Counted from the stretch's first letter, positions 47,166 through 59,988 are shown. The stretch is DNA of 64,000 nt from Hetaerina americana (GCA_022747635.1 JAKTNV010000005.1:49071013-49135012), one strand, 5' to 3'. The notes: generated by a model from the sequence alone, not told the origin. Program-made: numbers and translations.

Positions 47166-48719
47166 ATCCTCATGAAGAAAATTACGGGTAGTACTCTTTT
47201 AATAAATTACTTTATGTTTAATCTGCTGGGAGCATATTTTCATCTGAATATACAACTGACTATTCTCTATTTGTACCCGATTGATGGACTAAATCGAAAA
47301 CAATGCACATCATTTCGCGATAAACAGCAATTAATTCACAGAAGAACACTCTCTAACCATTTCTCGATGATTAAGAGATAGCAATCAAACTGCATACCTA
47401 TCAATAAGCTAACAATTTCTTGGTCATAAATTTTCAAAACTGTCATAATCGAAATTGTTTTTTTTAATCACTTGGAATAAGTAGGTCTCACAGGCATAAG
47501 TGCGTGAATTCTCAGCTTATTAGAAACAAAAGTTAGATTGTTCAGGCATTGCAATAAAATAAACAACCGACATGCATATTAAATTACAAAAATTGACACA
47601 AAAATCAAACGTTCACTTTCTAACACTTTTCTTCTCCTTTAAAATGTTTTTACATATCAATCATTGAGCTAATGCCAATCATCACGACTGATGAAGACAG
47701 AAGGAAGGAGCACGTACATTTATAATTTTTGGCCGTTGCAGAATCGCTCTCTTCCTTAGCGTTTCCAATAGAGCAAATGTCAGAGGAAGATACTTCTATA
47801 TTATTGCTGAATGAAAAACATGCAAAAGAAACCATGGTCATGAGGAAAAATGGAAAATAATTAGAACACACGAAAACCATCAGAGTAGGGAAAACGCAGC
47901 AGGTTCAAGATAGAAGGAGTATTTCTAATAACCAGCAGGACCCCAATTTTCTCATGAATTTCAATAAATTAAAATGATTCCGTATTTTCCATAACCTTCT
48001 TACCGGTGCCTAACTTTCGGTAATTATGTCATCACTATTTTTTGTTCGATTATCATTACTTGAAATGAGGATTTAGAGATACCTCCCATCTCAATGTCGG
48101 TTCATCACGTGCCGTCGCTCGTTGCTGAATATTACGTATTAAGACAATAAAGAAAACTGCAATATTGTTTCAAACATATAAAGAAAAACAGGACCAAATA
48201 ACCGAATCCCTTACTATCAGTTGATAACGCAGTTTCTTCGGTCGATTTTAGTATACCCAACAGTTCATTTAATTTCTCTCCAGCGAGAAAGTTACGCTGA
48301 TGGATGAGGTAATGCTTCACAGGCACTTCTTGGTAAACCACAGCCACAATTGGTCTTGGTCACTATATACATATGATACAGGGAGCGAAGAAAAACTGGT
48401 CCAAATCCTTCCACCTTGACTTCTCGGAGAGAACGAATAAAGATGCAGTATGTTAATTTTCACGAATTCACGTTCTCACTCATGATTGCAATCAACCGCG
48501 CATTTTCTTTCACCATGTCTTCCTGTTGAAAGAATGGATGTGATTAGACGGGTCACGCATGTCGGAAACTGCACGATCAAAAGTAGAATTCCAAATTCTA
48601 CCAATGGAATACCAACGATTGATGGCCGCCGTAAGATAAATATATGAAAAATTTAAATCACTAGGAGTATTCCACCGGTCTAATGGACAATTTTTTTTTA
48701 ACGCTGGCACAGAAAATCA
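47166..48719. other. Unannotated AT-rich sequence
   Basis: No feature recognised. Confidence 0.5.
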
Positions 48720-49190
48720 TTGTGTTCCTACGCCCTTACTAACGTGAGACCAAAAATCCTTAACCCCATACTGCATACGGCTACAATGACACATTATTTA
48801 GCCCTGCATACCACGCCTAACCCATCTACAACCTATAATACCATCTAAAATACTTCCTTGTTCTTGTCATCCCCCCACCTTGCTTCTCCCATCCACCACC
48901 GTATTTAGAATCCCATTTCCTCTCAATATCACACGAATCCACATGTCCTGCTTCATTCGCATTTCTCCCCTCAGCCATACCTCTTCTTTTATTAAGCTAA
49001 TGGTGGAACTTCATCGTTGGTATCTCTTTCACTCCATTCTATTTTCTGCATTCTTCTCCACAATCACATCTCGAATATCGGCAATCTACGCTCGCCCTTC
49101 TGCCTCAAAGGCCAAGTTTCAGATCTACTCAAAACTTAACTCCATTGAAAATTAAACACCAGTAATAATTATCACTAGTTTTTTTTGCTA
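48720..49190 (-). pseudogene. LINE ORF2 C-terminal relic
   Basis: Reading the minus strand with frameshifts gives, in order, LRQKGERRLPIFEM, then WRRMQKIEWSERDTNDEV near 49030-49080. RMKQDMWIRVILRGNGIL follows near 48910-48965, then a piece ending ILDGIIG near 48840. This is the normal order after the reverse transcriptase in insect LINEs: FEM..WRRM.KI.W.DR..NEEV, then W.GH.LR.N.LL, then the basic LDG.. segment. Multiple stops make it a dead fragment. Its wording is close to the 14.4-14.9 kb LINE part, so it probably belongs to the same or a sister family. Confidence 0.7.
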
Positions 49191-50277
49191 CATCTTTATT
49201 TTATATGTCCGTCATCACACCTCGCCTCTTCTTTACTTAGCGCAACCTTACCTAACGCATTTTTTATTTTTATGTCTCTACTAATCCACCCATCCTACTC
49301 TGAAACACTTCCTAAATGGGTAAACTTAAATTTTTATCTTATTCTTCCTAATTATTGAGAATTTCATTACTTTAATGATGTTTTAATGGGAACATTGTTA
49401 AGGCAATCGTGTTCCACCAGACGCCGTTGATATTCACTAAGGAGGTAAACATTAAACAGCGTTCGTTATCCAAAAACTGGTATGATTCCGAAATGAGTAA
49501 TACCGTGCATGATATATGGAAGTTTGGTACACGCTTTGAATAAAGAACATCACTTACGTCAATCAATCTCCAGTGAAGGAAAACCAACAATGAGCGCAAA
49601 TATTCCCAGTGGCAACGAGCCAAAATAATAAATCACGTAACTACGGGATGCCTAGAGTAAAAGTCATACGCGCTATAAATCAAGTCAGGAAGGAAGAAGG
49701 GCTCATCTATTATTAGCATAAGTTTACAAGCAACTGACAGACCAAACTCGTGAGTTCAAACTCTCTAAAATGCTTTTATAGCGGATGCAAGTGCTCGATA
49801 AATATTCGTTAAGATGCACTTATGGTGTTCTGATGTGCGAGCCCCGTCTCTCAATGACCGCCAAGGCGTTTTGAGCCAAAGAATGAAGATTGCATGAAGC
49901 TGCCAAACTTTTGTGGGAGAACAACAAAGTGATATTTTTCTTCACCACACATCCGTACGACGTGGGTGTATGGAAATATAAATATGCTCCGGAATCCACT
50001 CAACCAACCTCAGTAGCCTTCTGGTTTATGCAAGTTCGGCCCCCGAGCACTGCATCAGATATAAATCTTAGCGCTTAGTTCGACGTCTTGGAGATACGAT
50101 GAGATAAATAAGACAAACTAGATCCCTAATTGAAAGATCCTATATGTCAACATGATAAAACCATTATCCATTGGCATTTATTGCCTAATATTCGCTAATA
50201 ATTGCAACCAAAAATTTAACCTAAAACAGCGGATTCACGGTTGAACATTAAATCTTGAAATTATTTAGCCATACAAA
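49191..50277. other. Unannotated AT-rich sequence
   Basis: No feature recognised. Confidence 0.5.
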
Positions 50278-50537
50278 ACCTCTGAAATTTTTGGGGCTTT
50301 TAAAGGAACAAGATGTTGTGACGAAATACCGTACATACAATGTCACAGGCATTCGTAGTCGTGCGCGAGGCGCCACAGTCCACGAGGTTAAAGCCAACTT
50401 TAAACACTTATGGTGTTTTACTTTGACAAATTCCAAAGAAACTGCGGGAGATGCCGCAACAGTAACTTTTACCGAAGTCATCCGCTAATGTTCATTTCAA
50501 TGGAACAATTTCAGAGTGTAAAAATCATTCGCCTTAT
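50278..50537 (+). mobile_element. Headless copy of the 34-kb repeat unit
   Basis: From CTCTGAAATTTTTGGGGC to AATTTCAGAGTGTAAAAATC this matches the body of the repeat unit in the 33893-34959 composite, in the same order (ACGAAATACCGTACATACAA, CGTGCGCGAGGCGCCAC, AACTGCGGGAGATGCCGC). It stops at ATTCGCCTT, the first bases of the tRNA-like head, and contains no cloverleaf. It has about a dozen substitutions and small indels relative to the 34-kb units, so it is an older or independent copy. Confidence 0.85.
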
Positions 50538-50599
50538 TATTTATCATCAAATGTAATTAGAGATCACCTTGGCAATGTGAAATGTAACGTACACATGAG

Positions 50600-50780
50600 C
50601 TAATCAGTTCCTTTCCCTGCGTGGTTTCTCCAATGTTTACCACATTTATGGGACTCCGAAATCACACGGCTTGGTCTTTTATCAGTCCTAAAGGCATTCA
50701 TTGGGCAGGGTAATACCCGGAATTGAACCCGAAACTATTCGACCAAGCGCTCAAACCACTACGCTTTAACGCTCTCATGT
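50600..50780 (-). mobile_element. SINE family C with tRNA-like head
   Basis: Reading leftward, the head has GCGTAGTGGTTTGAGC (A box) and CGGGTTCAATTCCGGG (B box within a T stem) at about 50710-50775. The body follows and ends with GGAGAAACCACGCAGGGAAAGGAACTGATTAG near 50600-50640. The GCAGGGAAAGGAACTG block is shared with SINE family A, but head and intervening body differ. This suggests modular SINEs sharing a core. No poly(A) tail or duplication was seen. Confidence 0.65.
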
Positions 50781-52740
50781 ACAAGGATGTTTTTTTTAAG
50801 CAGGTAATTGAAAACATTTAATGATTTAATTTGAAATCGCATAACTTTCAAAGTTCAAAATTGTCGGATTTTTAATTACCGTATGTTTACAAGAATTAAT
50901 GTGCCCGAGGTTAATTAAAGAGTTCCAAACCGATTGTGATTTCAAAATTAGATGGTTGTCACATGCATAAATTGTGCCCCAAAATCGTTTAACAATGAAA
51001 ATAATGCACAGTTGAGATTATGCGGTAATTAGTTATGCACCCATTAATTACAAAATTTGTATCGGTTGGATAAAACATGCTTTGTCGAGAAATCCCCTGA
51101 CTAAAACGAAAATATTGTTGAAAATATACATTCAAAACATCTGCCTCTGTACACGCACTCCTTAAATCTCAACATCAAGGAGCACCGGAGATAATATTAT
51201 TGGAAATATTAAAGAAATCTCTTCACAACGATTAACTTATAGAACTCAATTTACGAAGCATATCACATGGTTATAGCAAAACCCTACCAATAGCCGGAGG
51301 GAGTCATAACGATATGAAATCTTCGGATTTGGAAGAGGGTGTGGCCGCTACAATAAAATTGCCAACTTAATCCCCGTAGGGTAGGCTTGCACGCCCAAAA
51401 ATTTCTTCCCAGGTGACGAGAACAACTTGAAACGTTAACACGAGGTAATAGCCTGCCGAGCGCAGATTATTGCCCATGGGCGAGTTTGACACGCCTGGTT
51501 TAAGCGATTAGTGGCCCCAGGAAATGGCGAAAGTGGGAGGAGGGGTGGAAGAATGGCGATGGAGGGAAGGGAGAGGTGCTGTGGATGAACGGAAGCTCGG
51601 TGCCATTATTAGCCGGGTCCCATGACAGTGAGCCAAAGGGGTTCCAACTGCTCTGCAACCCACGTCACGGGGAAACGACGTCGCGTACATTTTCGACGGG
51701 GTGAAGGTCGGACGAGGGATTTCGACGGAGTCATGACGGGGCAATCGAATCTTCAGGGTACTGAAATGCCCAAGAAATCCGGATCCCACCAAACGAAGAA
51801 CCAGCAGAAATAAAGAAAGCAGACGAGACGAAATTTCTTGGAAGGGATCGGTGATAAAGACGCTCCATTTAGACACCTTCGTTCGTTCGGTCTCCTCCCG
51901 TCGCTGCGTATTTTTTCGTCGCTTGAGCGCGGCTCGTTTCGCCGCTCACGCCGATGATTGGTACGTTCCTCCCGAAGTGATCCTTTTGGCTTCCTAGCAG
52001 GGCAGCACTAGGACAGATCCATTTAAACTCCCCGATCTCGAGGAATCACACAAGTTAAACTCAGCAATTTCCTTAATCTGTACTACATATATAAAGAAAA
52101 CAGCTGAAAGTGCCATCACGAAAGCTTTGGTGTAGCCCAGCAATGATTTGTGCTCAATGCCGAGATTCTTTCCTACGAAGGGGAGAGGATGAAATCACGC
52201 ATATTATAATACCCCAAAATGATTACAGCCGTCGAGTAACCAAACAATTAAAATACTGCCACTAATACCCAGCGACAGACGCATACTAAGATACAAGCTG
52301 ACATTTCAGTGTTCCTGTATCTATGGTGATACACTGCGCGCTGCTACGGAAGTGTTGCAGGGAGTGTTGTGACATCTTCCCTTATCATGTAAATCCAGGT
52401 GATCATAACGGAGATTCAGTCTACGAATTTGGTTCTATCAGCATTGTTTCTAGGGTAATTCTGTTTCTGGGGGTGAATTTTACATCCGTGTGTTTTGGAG
52501 TAATCTTATAATATCCTTTACCTCTGATATACAAACCTGACTCGTTTAATATTTTTAACTATTTATTTATTAAGTTATACTGAATTAAATGAAAGATAGA
52601 CACTCATTCTTTATTATCAACGGTTATAAATCTTTCAGAAAGCAACGTACAATGGTGGAATTCGACTTCAACACCTGCAATATTTGGTTCACAGGTTCAT
52701 ACGATGTTTCGAACTCAGTTTTAGCGGTTTCCTCCAGGGC
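50781..52740. other. Unannotated; GC-rich around 51.5-52.0 kb
   Basis: No gene recognised. The sequence from about 51500 to 51970 is relatively CpG-rich with purine-rich stretches, and includes TCGTTTCGCCGCTCACGCCG near 51930. No exon structure could be defended. Confidence 0.4.
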
Positions 52741-52935
52741 GCGTTGTATTTAAACAGCCAATCAGAGCCACGACACGACTCAGCCAATCAGAACCTGCGG
52801 GACGGCTCGGCTTCCCTTGTATAAGACCGGCAACAAATGTGCGTCGCCGCTCCCGGGAGTGCTCTTTAGTCGTAGGGTCTGTGGACATTGTCGAGCCTCT
52901 GCAATACTGACGTCGTGACGTCAACGCCAAGGTAA
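52741..52935 (+). promoter_or_regulatory. Promoter-like cluster: two CCAAT boxes, TATA box, CRE
   Basis: Two identical 11-base direct repeats, AGCCAATCAGA, lie at 52756-52766 and 52782-52792, each with a CCAAT box in forward orientation. A TATA-like TATAAG follows at 52820-52825, 32 bases after the second CCAAT, which is a normal spacing. A perfect cyclic-AMP-response palindrome, TGACGTCA, lies at 52916-52923 next to a half-site at 52908. A possible splice donor, AAG followed by GTAATT, is at about 52929-52937. The region is GC-rich compared with its surroundings. It could drive a host transcript or be the promoter of a retroelement. No coding frame follows in the same direction that I can recognise. 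Confidence 0.5.
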
Positions 52936-53050
52936 TTCCCCATCCTAGGGTGCGCAAACATTGGGAACAGTCGAGGTCATGGCGTAGAAACTTAGCCATT
53001 GTCCTGGATCGACGATTTTCAGCCCTTACCGAGAAGCTTCCACTAACCCG

Positions 53051-53080
53051 CTAAGATGCCAGCAGGATGACTGGAGAAAC
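53051..53080 (+). other. CTAAGA - hairpin - GAAAC motif
   Basis: CTAAGAT is followed by CCAG, eight bases, CTGG and then AGAAAC. This resembles the CTGA.GA - stem - GAAA arrangement found in some retroelement ends and, more strictly, in hammerhead ribozymes. Core differences (CTAAGA for CTGANGA, an extra base on each side of the stem) make catalytic activity unlikely. Confidence 0.3.
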
Positions 53081-53100
53081 TATCAACCAGGGACAACAAA

Positions 53101-55409
53101 ACGCGGGGGAAAAGCCGATAGGTTTCCTACACCTGTTCTACATTTGACACCCAACAAGGCAAATTGGGTGGGACACGGTTTAATTAAATCTCCTGGCAGT
53201 CGTAAAAGCGTAGCAGCAGGTGCGATTTCACGGAATCACATGCCTGCGGGGTCTTTCCACCACACTCTCCTCTCCCTTTTGCTTCCTCCCTCTATCTTCC
53301 CACCAATCAGCGCTGCATATGCCCTTTAGGATGGGGGATCGTCCGACCGCTCTGGAAACAAACATTCGCTCCCTTAGACGAGCACTTGTTTTCTCCCTTG
53401 ATTGGAATGTTGCCCACTTGGCTCTGGTGGCGCACGCGATCGTTTGGGTTCATATGCATCAGCAATTTTCTCTTAAACTGGTCCTTAATGGACCACGACC
53501 AGTTTTCATCACTCTTATCGGAATTTAAGGCATTAAATACACACTGGATGAAGGAAATATATCGGAGTGTATCCTCATTGCGCCTCCCTGATGATTCCAA
53601 GACCGACGTCTGAGGAAGGACTTGTAAAAATGAAAGTCAACTAATATTTCATAAAATTTCGGATTAATTGGACCCAAATGGAATTCAATAAAAACGCTCA
53701 AGATGATCAGAGATGTAATAATAATAATGCAAGTTAGGTTAATTAATACGCTGCACATGTGACACGGAATACATTTTTATTCTCTTTAAAACAGCAGAGG
53801 ATATATCCCCATTTTTTGCCAACCAACCCTAATTTTTTACGCTTTTAGACACTTTTGGCAATACTATTTATGCTGCACATAAAATGACAATTAATTAATT
53901 ATCGAAGAAGGAAAACAAAGCTGAAATAATGAGAAATTAGTTTTGCAAATAAAATTGCACTAATGTAAGATAAAGAGTAGGAGGGCCGTTTGATAAATGA
54001 GACACTGAAAATACACCCGCGCCATTCTTTAAATATCCCCGTTGATTTCTACAACTGCCACTCTGTTTCATAAACTCTTTCATAAAATTTAATTAATGTC
54101 ATTATGTAGAGGGTCACTTTAGTTACTGCCATTATGAAAAATTTCTTTCCGAGCATGGAACAAACAATTACTAAAAATCGAATTTTTCAGTACGCTTTTA
54201 AAGCTCGTTAGCTTTTCCATTGACAATTAGAGAGCAGAACTTCAGAACTTAGCGCCATATTTGTTGATCGTCCTTCTCCTTAGGGAGCAATTAAGTTATT
54301 TCAAAGCAAACATCATTTAGAAGGACGTTGGCCTGCTTTTGGGCAAATATTTGGCTCGTTTTCTCAGAATTTTGAGTGGAAATGAAGGCAAAGGACGTAA
54401 TGCCGAAGCGAACTTGGATGAGCGGTGACTTCTCTGCAAAATTCAATATGGAAATAAGATTATGAATTGAAATATGCGTCCTCAAGAAATAAAAGGTCGT
54501 GGGTGGAGCTAAGAGTTAAGTATTGGGGGAGTCTAAATTTGCACATTAAATTACGCTGACATAAAGAGCAATCAGTTGTGGTCATGTTAATATATTTAAG
54601 TAATACGAATTCAATGAATAACATGAAAAATTATTGGTATACTATTATAATTAAATATTATTTTAGGAGCAACTATTTGCATTTTAGTTGAAGTTTTTAT
54701 GTATAGTTACAAAAATTGTCAACCAGACAATGTATAAATTGCAAGGAGAATATCACAGGAAAACCCGCTTAAGAATTTAAATTTCTAGCTTTAGAGGTAA
54801 AGTAAAAAACTTCCTCTTCACATTATTTTCAAAATTGTTTAAAAAACTCGTTATTTACTCCAAAATCTATTAAAACTCTTGTTATACACAACATTTGCCT
54901 GTTTTCAAGTGGAACACGCCTGAATTGGATGAAAATATTTTTAATAAAGCAAATCTATAACGATACATAAATCCGCTTCAAATTATTGGTTATAGTAAAT
55001 CAAAAAGTATCGCGGTTATTGAATGAATAGTTTGTCTGATTTGGGCATGCTTTGTATATAAAATGAATCTCAGAGAACATTTAAAACCGAATTAAGAAGA
55101 TTATTCAGTTGCAAAAAAATATTAAAAGTGATGTGCTGCCCCATATCCACTCTCATTTATAGTTTCTTTTAAATCAAACTCGGTTTCGAAAAATGTTTAA
55201 CCGTTATATCATTAAAATTTCATCAGAATGTTAAGAAATTTAGCGATTAATTTAAATAATATAAATTGCATGCGTGAGCAATAAATTATGAAAATTAAAA
55301 AGAAATAAATGGTTGGCATAAAAATTATGAAAATTAAAATCTAAAAGGATCCTATTAGACCTGAAATGTGGGGTACCTCATTTTAAAATCTCGCCCATCT
55401 GTTGACATG
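53101..55409. other. Unannotated AT-rich sequence
   Basis: No gene recognised. Confidence 0.5.
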
Positions 55410-55446
55410 TCTTCCTGGTGGTTTACGCGATAAACCACCAGGAAGA
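55410..55446. repeat. Perfect 16-bp inverted repeat with 5-base loop
   Basis: TCTTCCTGGTGGTTTA and TAAACCACCAGGAAGA are exact reverse complements separated by CGCGA, within AT-rich DNA. The arm resembles the start of the SINE A body (CTTCCTGGGAAACCATAA, CTTCTTGGTAAACCATAA), so it may be a palindromic SINE end. It has no T-run typical of a terminator. Confidence 0.85.
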
Positions 55447-56429
55447 AAGCGGAATTTTAAATTTATGCTATCACACACATCTTCATCTTCCTCCTTCTCG
55501 ATGATCAAAATGTTTCAAGTGTAAGTTTTTATGCCCTTCCACCCAACATTAAGTAAGAGAACAATTATTCGTGACACATGACACATACGTATGATTCAAA
55601 AGGGAAGAAAGGGATGAAAGGCGTTGGGGAAGAGAGTTAACGAGATTAGGAACGGAAGAAGACCGAAGAGCGAGTGTGGGAGGGAGGACGGTAAGGGGGG
55701 GGAATGGGAAATAAGGGTAGGGTGTGATTACGCATGGGTCACTTGGGAGAATGGACTTTCACACCTACGCGATGGCAATGTCGATTCTCACCACAGAATC
55801 GCTCTCTCGATTCCGGAGTATGAACGATTCCTCCAACACATTACGGGTACGTGGGCTCAAGGGTAACAATGCATAAACTGGAAAAAAACATCATAAGCTG
55901 TATGAGAATATAACGTCTTTTTTCCCAAAGTAAAATACACAGTTGACCTCGAGATCATCACGGCAATACTATAGCTACTAAAAGTTATCACGACCAATGA
56001 AGCGAAATGATGGACGCGATTATTTAGGTATTACGGCATGGATATACTCGTATAAGCCACACGAACAACAGAACGAGACGAGTTGTTCGATACCAAACCA
56101 TACCATAACGCTCCATCCCTATTAGTCCCCCCTTATAATTACGCTTTATCCCTACCTCATACCCCTTTCGAAGATTTACCGAAGATAACGAATGCATATG
56201 ATTTTGACGCATCAACTTTTGATACTTTCAGTATCCAATGTTAATGAGAGATTACGAGAAATACGGACTCCTGATTACCATCGCGTCAATCGAGAATCCG
56301 GAGTTTCCCGATTACAGCGCTCCCGATTCTGCCTCTCTCAGGCTAATTTCGCATGAGCATTTTATCCCGGAGAACTTTCTAAGTTTGGCAAACATCTCAA
56401 TGCGATGTATATAACCTTGAACCCCCCAC
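55447..56429. other. Unannotated sequence
   Basis: Mixed composition, purine-rich near 55600-55710. No gene recognised. Confidence 0.45.
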
Positions 56430-57480
56430 ACTTAGGAGGGGAAACGAAAGGATGGGTGAGTAGAAGGTCGAGGGACCGGGAAAGGATTGTCTATTAACCA
56501 TCGCCTGAAGGAGCGCCGAGGAAGGGAGGGAGGGAGGAAGGGTGAGCGAGCAAGTGCGCAACGGAGCGAGATAGGCGGAAAGCAGAGGGGGGATAGTGGC
56601 CCATTACTGTGGGAAGTGAATAGGGGATTGAGGGGAGAAGGGGTTGACACTGAGTTTTGGGATTTGGTCGGTGAGGGGGGGGGCAGAGTAAAAGGAGAGT
56701 GAGGAGGAGTAGGATGATGAGGAAAAGCGGAGGGCATTGGGAATGAGGTTCGCGGGGGAACTGTTGGGAACCCTTTCTCCCCCCTCCCTTTCAGCCTCCC
56801 TTCATTCCCCCAGGTTTCCGCTCCCAACCCCTTGCCCGCCTGCGCCCCTCTCCCTCGATCCCGAGGGAGAGGGGTGCGCGGAATGGCCCCGTGCTCCTCC
56901 CCATCCCCACCGCCATCTCCCACCTACCCATTCGGTCGATTTGGGTGGGAGAGGGAGTTTAAGCCGGGGGAGGAGAGGTGAGGTGGAGGGCGAGCGAATG
57001 GTGGGTTGAAGCGGGGTGAGAGATGCGGGAAGGTGGTCGCCCTCTTCGGGCGAGAGGGAATATCGGGCGGCGAGGGGGTGGATGAAGAAGGGACACAGGG
57101 TGGAAGAGGAGGAGGAGGACCGGAGGCACAGAGAGAATGAAGAAAAAATATATAACTTTCGAATTCGGAAAAAAGTTGGGAGGCGGTGGTGGGGCGGCCG
57201 GGAGGTGGGCATAACTGCGAGGCGGAATGTGAGAAGACGAGAGGGACGTGCGGATGTGCGAAAATGAGGTGGCAAACTGAGGCAGTCTGAAGGGAAAGGT
57301 GGTCATTGCATCGATAAGGAAGGAGGAATGATGTGGAGGAAGGTCTGCACGACAATAAAAGCGACTGCAAAACGTGAAAGGATCGCTGGCGGAATGTCGT
57401 AGAAGGGGTGTAAACAGAATGATGGGGATGAGGGTGGAGTTCAGGTAAAAAAGAGAGGAAAGATGGTGCAGAAAAAAGAG
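56430..57480. repeat. Long purine-rich island with an internal pyrimidine block
   Basis: The plus strand is strongly G/A-rich at about 56430-56760 and 56940-57480, with a C/T-rich block at about 56770-56930 containing CCCGAGGGAGAGGGG. Frames up to 199 codons on the minus strand are S-, P- and L-rich and result from the bias. This is the longest such tract in the window. Confidence 0.6.
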
Positions 57481-59988
57481 AAACTTTTTTTGGATGCGAA
57501 CGCTTAAAGACGGGCCACGACAAAAAACATCAATGAATGAGTGCCTATTACTTCCTAGTTCATAGATGTTTTTCGTTCAACCAATGAAAGCAGTTATGAT
57601 TTATGTCCGAAATGAAAGTTTTACTGCCAATAGAATATTTTTCAATTAGAAATTAGTGATATCGGTGCTCAAGGAACGCAAAAAAAATCATGAAAGTCCT
57701 CATTGATACTTTTCTAAAGACATTTTTGAGACCATCCATAAATTAATTCAAGCATGCAGATGAAACTTTAATAAAATAATACTTGCAAAATATTTGCTCC
57801 AGAGCGACTCGTTGGAATAAATAGGATTTTTTGGAAAAGTTTTTGATGTTAATTGCAGAAATTCAACAAATTATTGAATATTTCCAAATAATTTTTGATA
57901 AAATATTTCGCAGTAATTTTGAACTTCAATTTTTTCCTTAACGGGAGCGACTTAATGCAATAAAAAATCCTTAAGTTCTTCTAATAACATGCAGACTTAT
58001 AGGAAAATTCGTTTATAAACTCGCCTGATGGATATTGGATGGATTTCATTGAATGAGAGAGAATACATCATTGATTGTAATGACGACACACAGAGGGTGA
58101 AAAAGTCTTGGGAGCTCCCATGCAATGAAAACTTACTAATAGACCCAGTGTATGAGGCTAATAATTGCGGATTCCTAGACAACAAGCTTAAGAATTTGAG
58201 GAACACAAAACTCAGCCAGTCTCTCGTCATAATAGACGATGTCGGAGGTAAGCTGAATGACGCAATTAGACCTCTCGCATGGTCAGTGTATAATCTTCGT
58301 AGCACTACGCAACAACTGGTGCCTCACCCTCATGAAATAAGCTGATCATGTACAATTTACGTGATGAAAATTCGGAGTGCAAAACTGAATAAATATAAAG
58401 CTCTCTCCGGACAAAATGCTCATTTAAAAGTAGGCGCAACTCACGTCCTGTTATTTAGAGTGGTCATTATTCTTATAAGAATGTGTTCACTGACCGCCAA
58501 ACAAACTTAACAATGGAAAATATCGATCGAGATGGGTTTTATGTTCAATCACGTCATCAATAGAGGTAAGGCTGAACCGATAGAGAGCGATAGGAAACCA
58601 CTGCAGTTTCTCGGTAAGAACGAGTAGACATCAGTATATTTACCATCACGTTTATTCAACCCACAACTAACTATTTGAAAAGTATCTATGAATTGAGACG
58701 ACCAATGAAAATACCTCTCGCCTGTTGTGGCAGTACGTCCAGTTTTAATTGTGCACTACAGAGTTAAAAATGTATTCTTCCGTTTAATAAAGTAATTATT
58801 AAGCACAATGATCTAGAAACCAGAAAAATCTAAGTACTTTTTTGCCTCACAAGAAAATAAACGATAATGTTTTGCAACTTTTTGGCAATTTTATGACTAT
58901 TTTTCACCGAAACAGAAGAACATGTAGGCGACTTGCTCGACAATTTTACACTTTTGAACTCTCTATGGATGACTAAATTGATACATTAAAAATAATAACC
59001 TCTAGGAATGATTTTCCGTGAGTTGGCTGTGGCTCGTATAAAGATTGGTGTCGCCATATCCAGGTATAGTGATCACCAAATTGATACAAAAGCTTGGTGA
59101 ACATTTGTAACCGTTCAATAAACCAACTGAGTACCTTAGAATAGAAGAAAAAGAAGCAAAATGAGGGAGAATGATTAAACGTGGAGAATTATGCAAAAAT
59201 TGGTAATGGTTACGGGAATCAAGATGAATAGAAAATGGGAACAGAAAGAAGCCGGAGAAATGAAAAAGTAAAAGAAGGAGCATAAAGGAGTAGCTAGAAA
59301 ATACGAACTCAGAAAAAAACTAGGGAGAATACAGAAAAAATATTAATAAACGATATTTCAGTGAAACATAACACACAGATTAAAATAACAGGGATGCAAA
59401 TTAAAGAACAACAATTGACATTAGATGGAGAGGAGACGATGGGTACGGAGAAGTTATGGGGGACCAATATCTCTTAGATGGAAATCTGATAAAACCAATT
59501 AGTGCCTCACGTCATGGAAAGAAAAATGATGATAGAATAATTCTCGCAAATAAAGTCGGAGAGATTTAATGGTTAGATCGGAGAGAATACGAACCCGAAG
59601 TCAAGCAATTATCTCCATTGCGTCCCGTAAGTTGGAACAATCTCACCCATAGTGGCAAGGTCAACAACCCAAGAAATGCATGCCCAAGCGGTGACAGAGG
59701 TTCTGTTCGGTCATGCCGGATAAACTGCTCTCAGAAACGGTACGAAATGAAACTTATACCTCTTACCAAAATCCCCTTCGAGGTAAAGCCACTGCGCCTA
59801 AAACGAGGACAGAAGACGCGAATTTCACATTCAAAAGACAATTGTCGCCAGTAATAACACGTTAACTTTGCATCAAATAACGCCTAATGCTTAGAAATTT
59901 AAGTTCGCTTATTTCACCGCCTAGGAAAGGTATTTGGAAATCTTCCACAAGCCAATATCCTGAAGGATATAAAACTAGGAATGATAGT
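57481..59988. other. Unannotated AT-rich sequence; one protein-like frame at 58028-58345
   Basis: A plus-strand frame of 105 codons at 58028-58345 (starting MDIGWISLNEREYIIDC) has balanced amino-acid composition and is less biased than its neighbours. It matches nothing I recognise, and the opposite strand is open for 102 codons over the same bases. I do not call it a gene. The rest is AT-rich without features. Confidence 0.35.

Noticed and set aside
52721..52999. 92-codon minus-strand frame over the promoter-like cluster
   Set aside because: GC-rich chance frame. It overlaps the CCAAT/TATA arrangement and shows no domain.
53610..53638. Third CTGAGGA hairpin motif
   Set aside because: GACTT/AAGTC can pair after CTGAGGAA, but no GAAA follows the stem and the surroundings match neither other locus.
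56432..57523. Minus-strand frames of 115-199 codons
   Set aside because: They lie in a purine-rich tract whose complement yields S/P/L-rich text. There is no domain, and several frames are open together.
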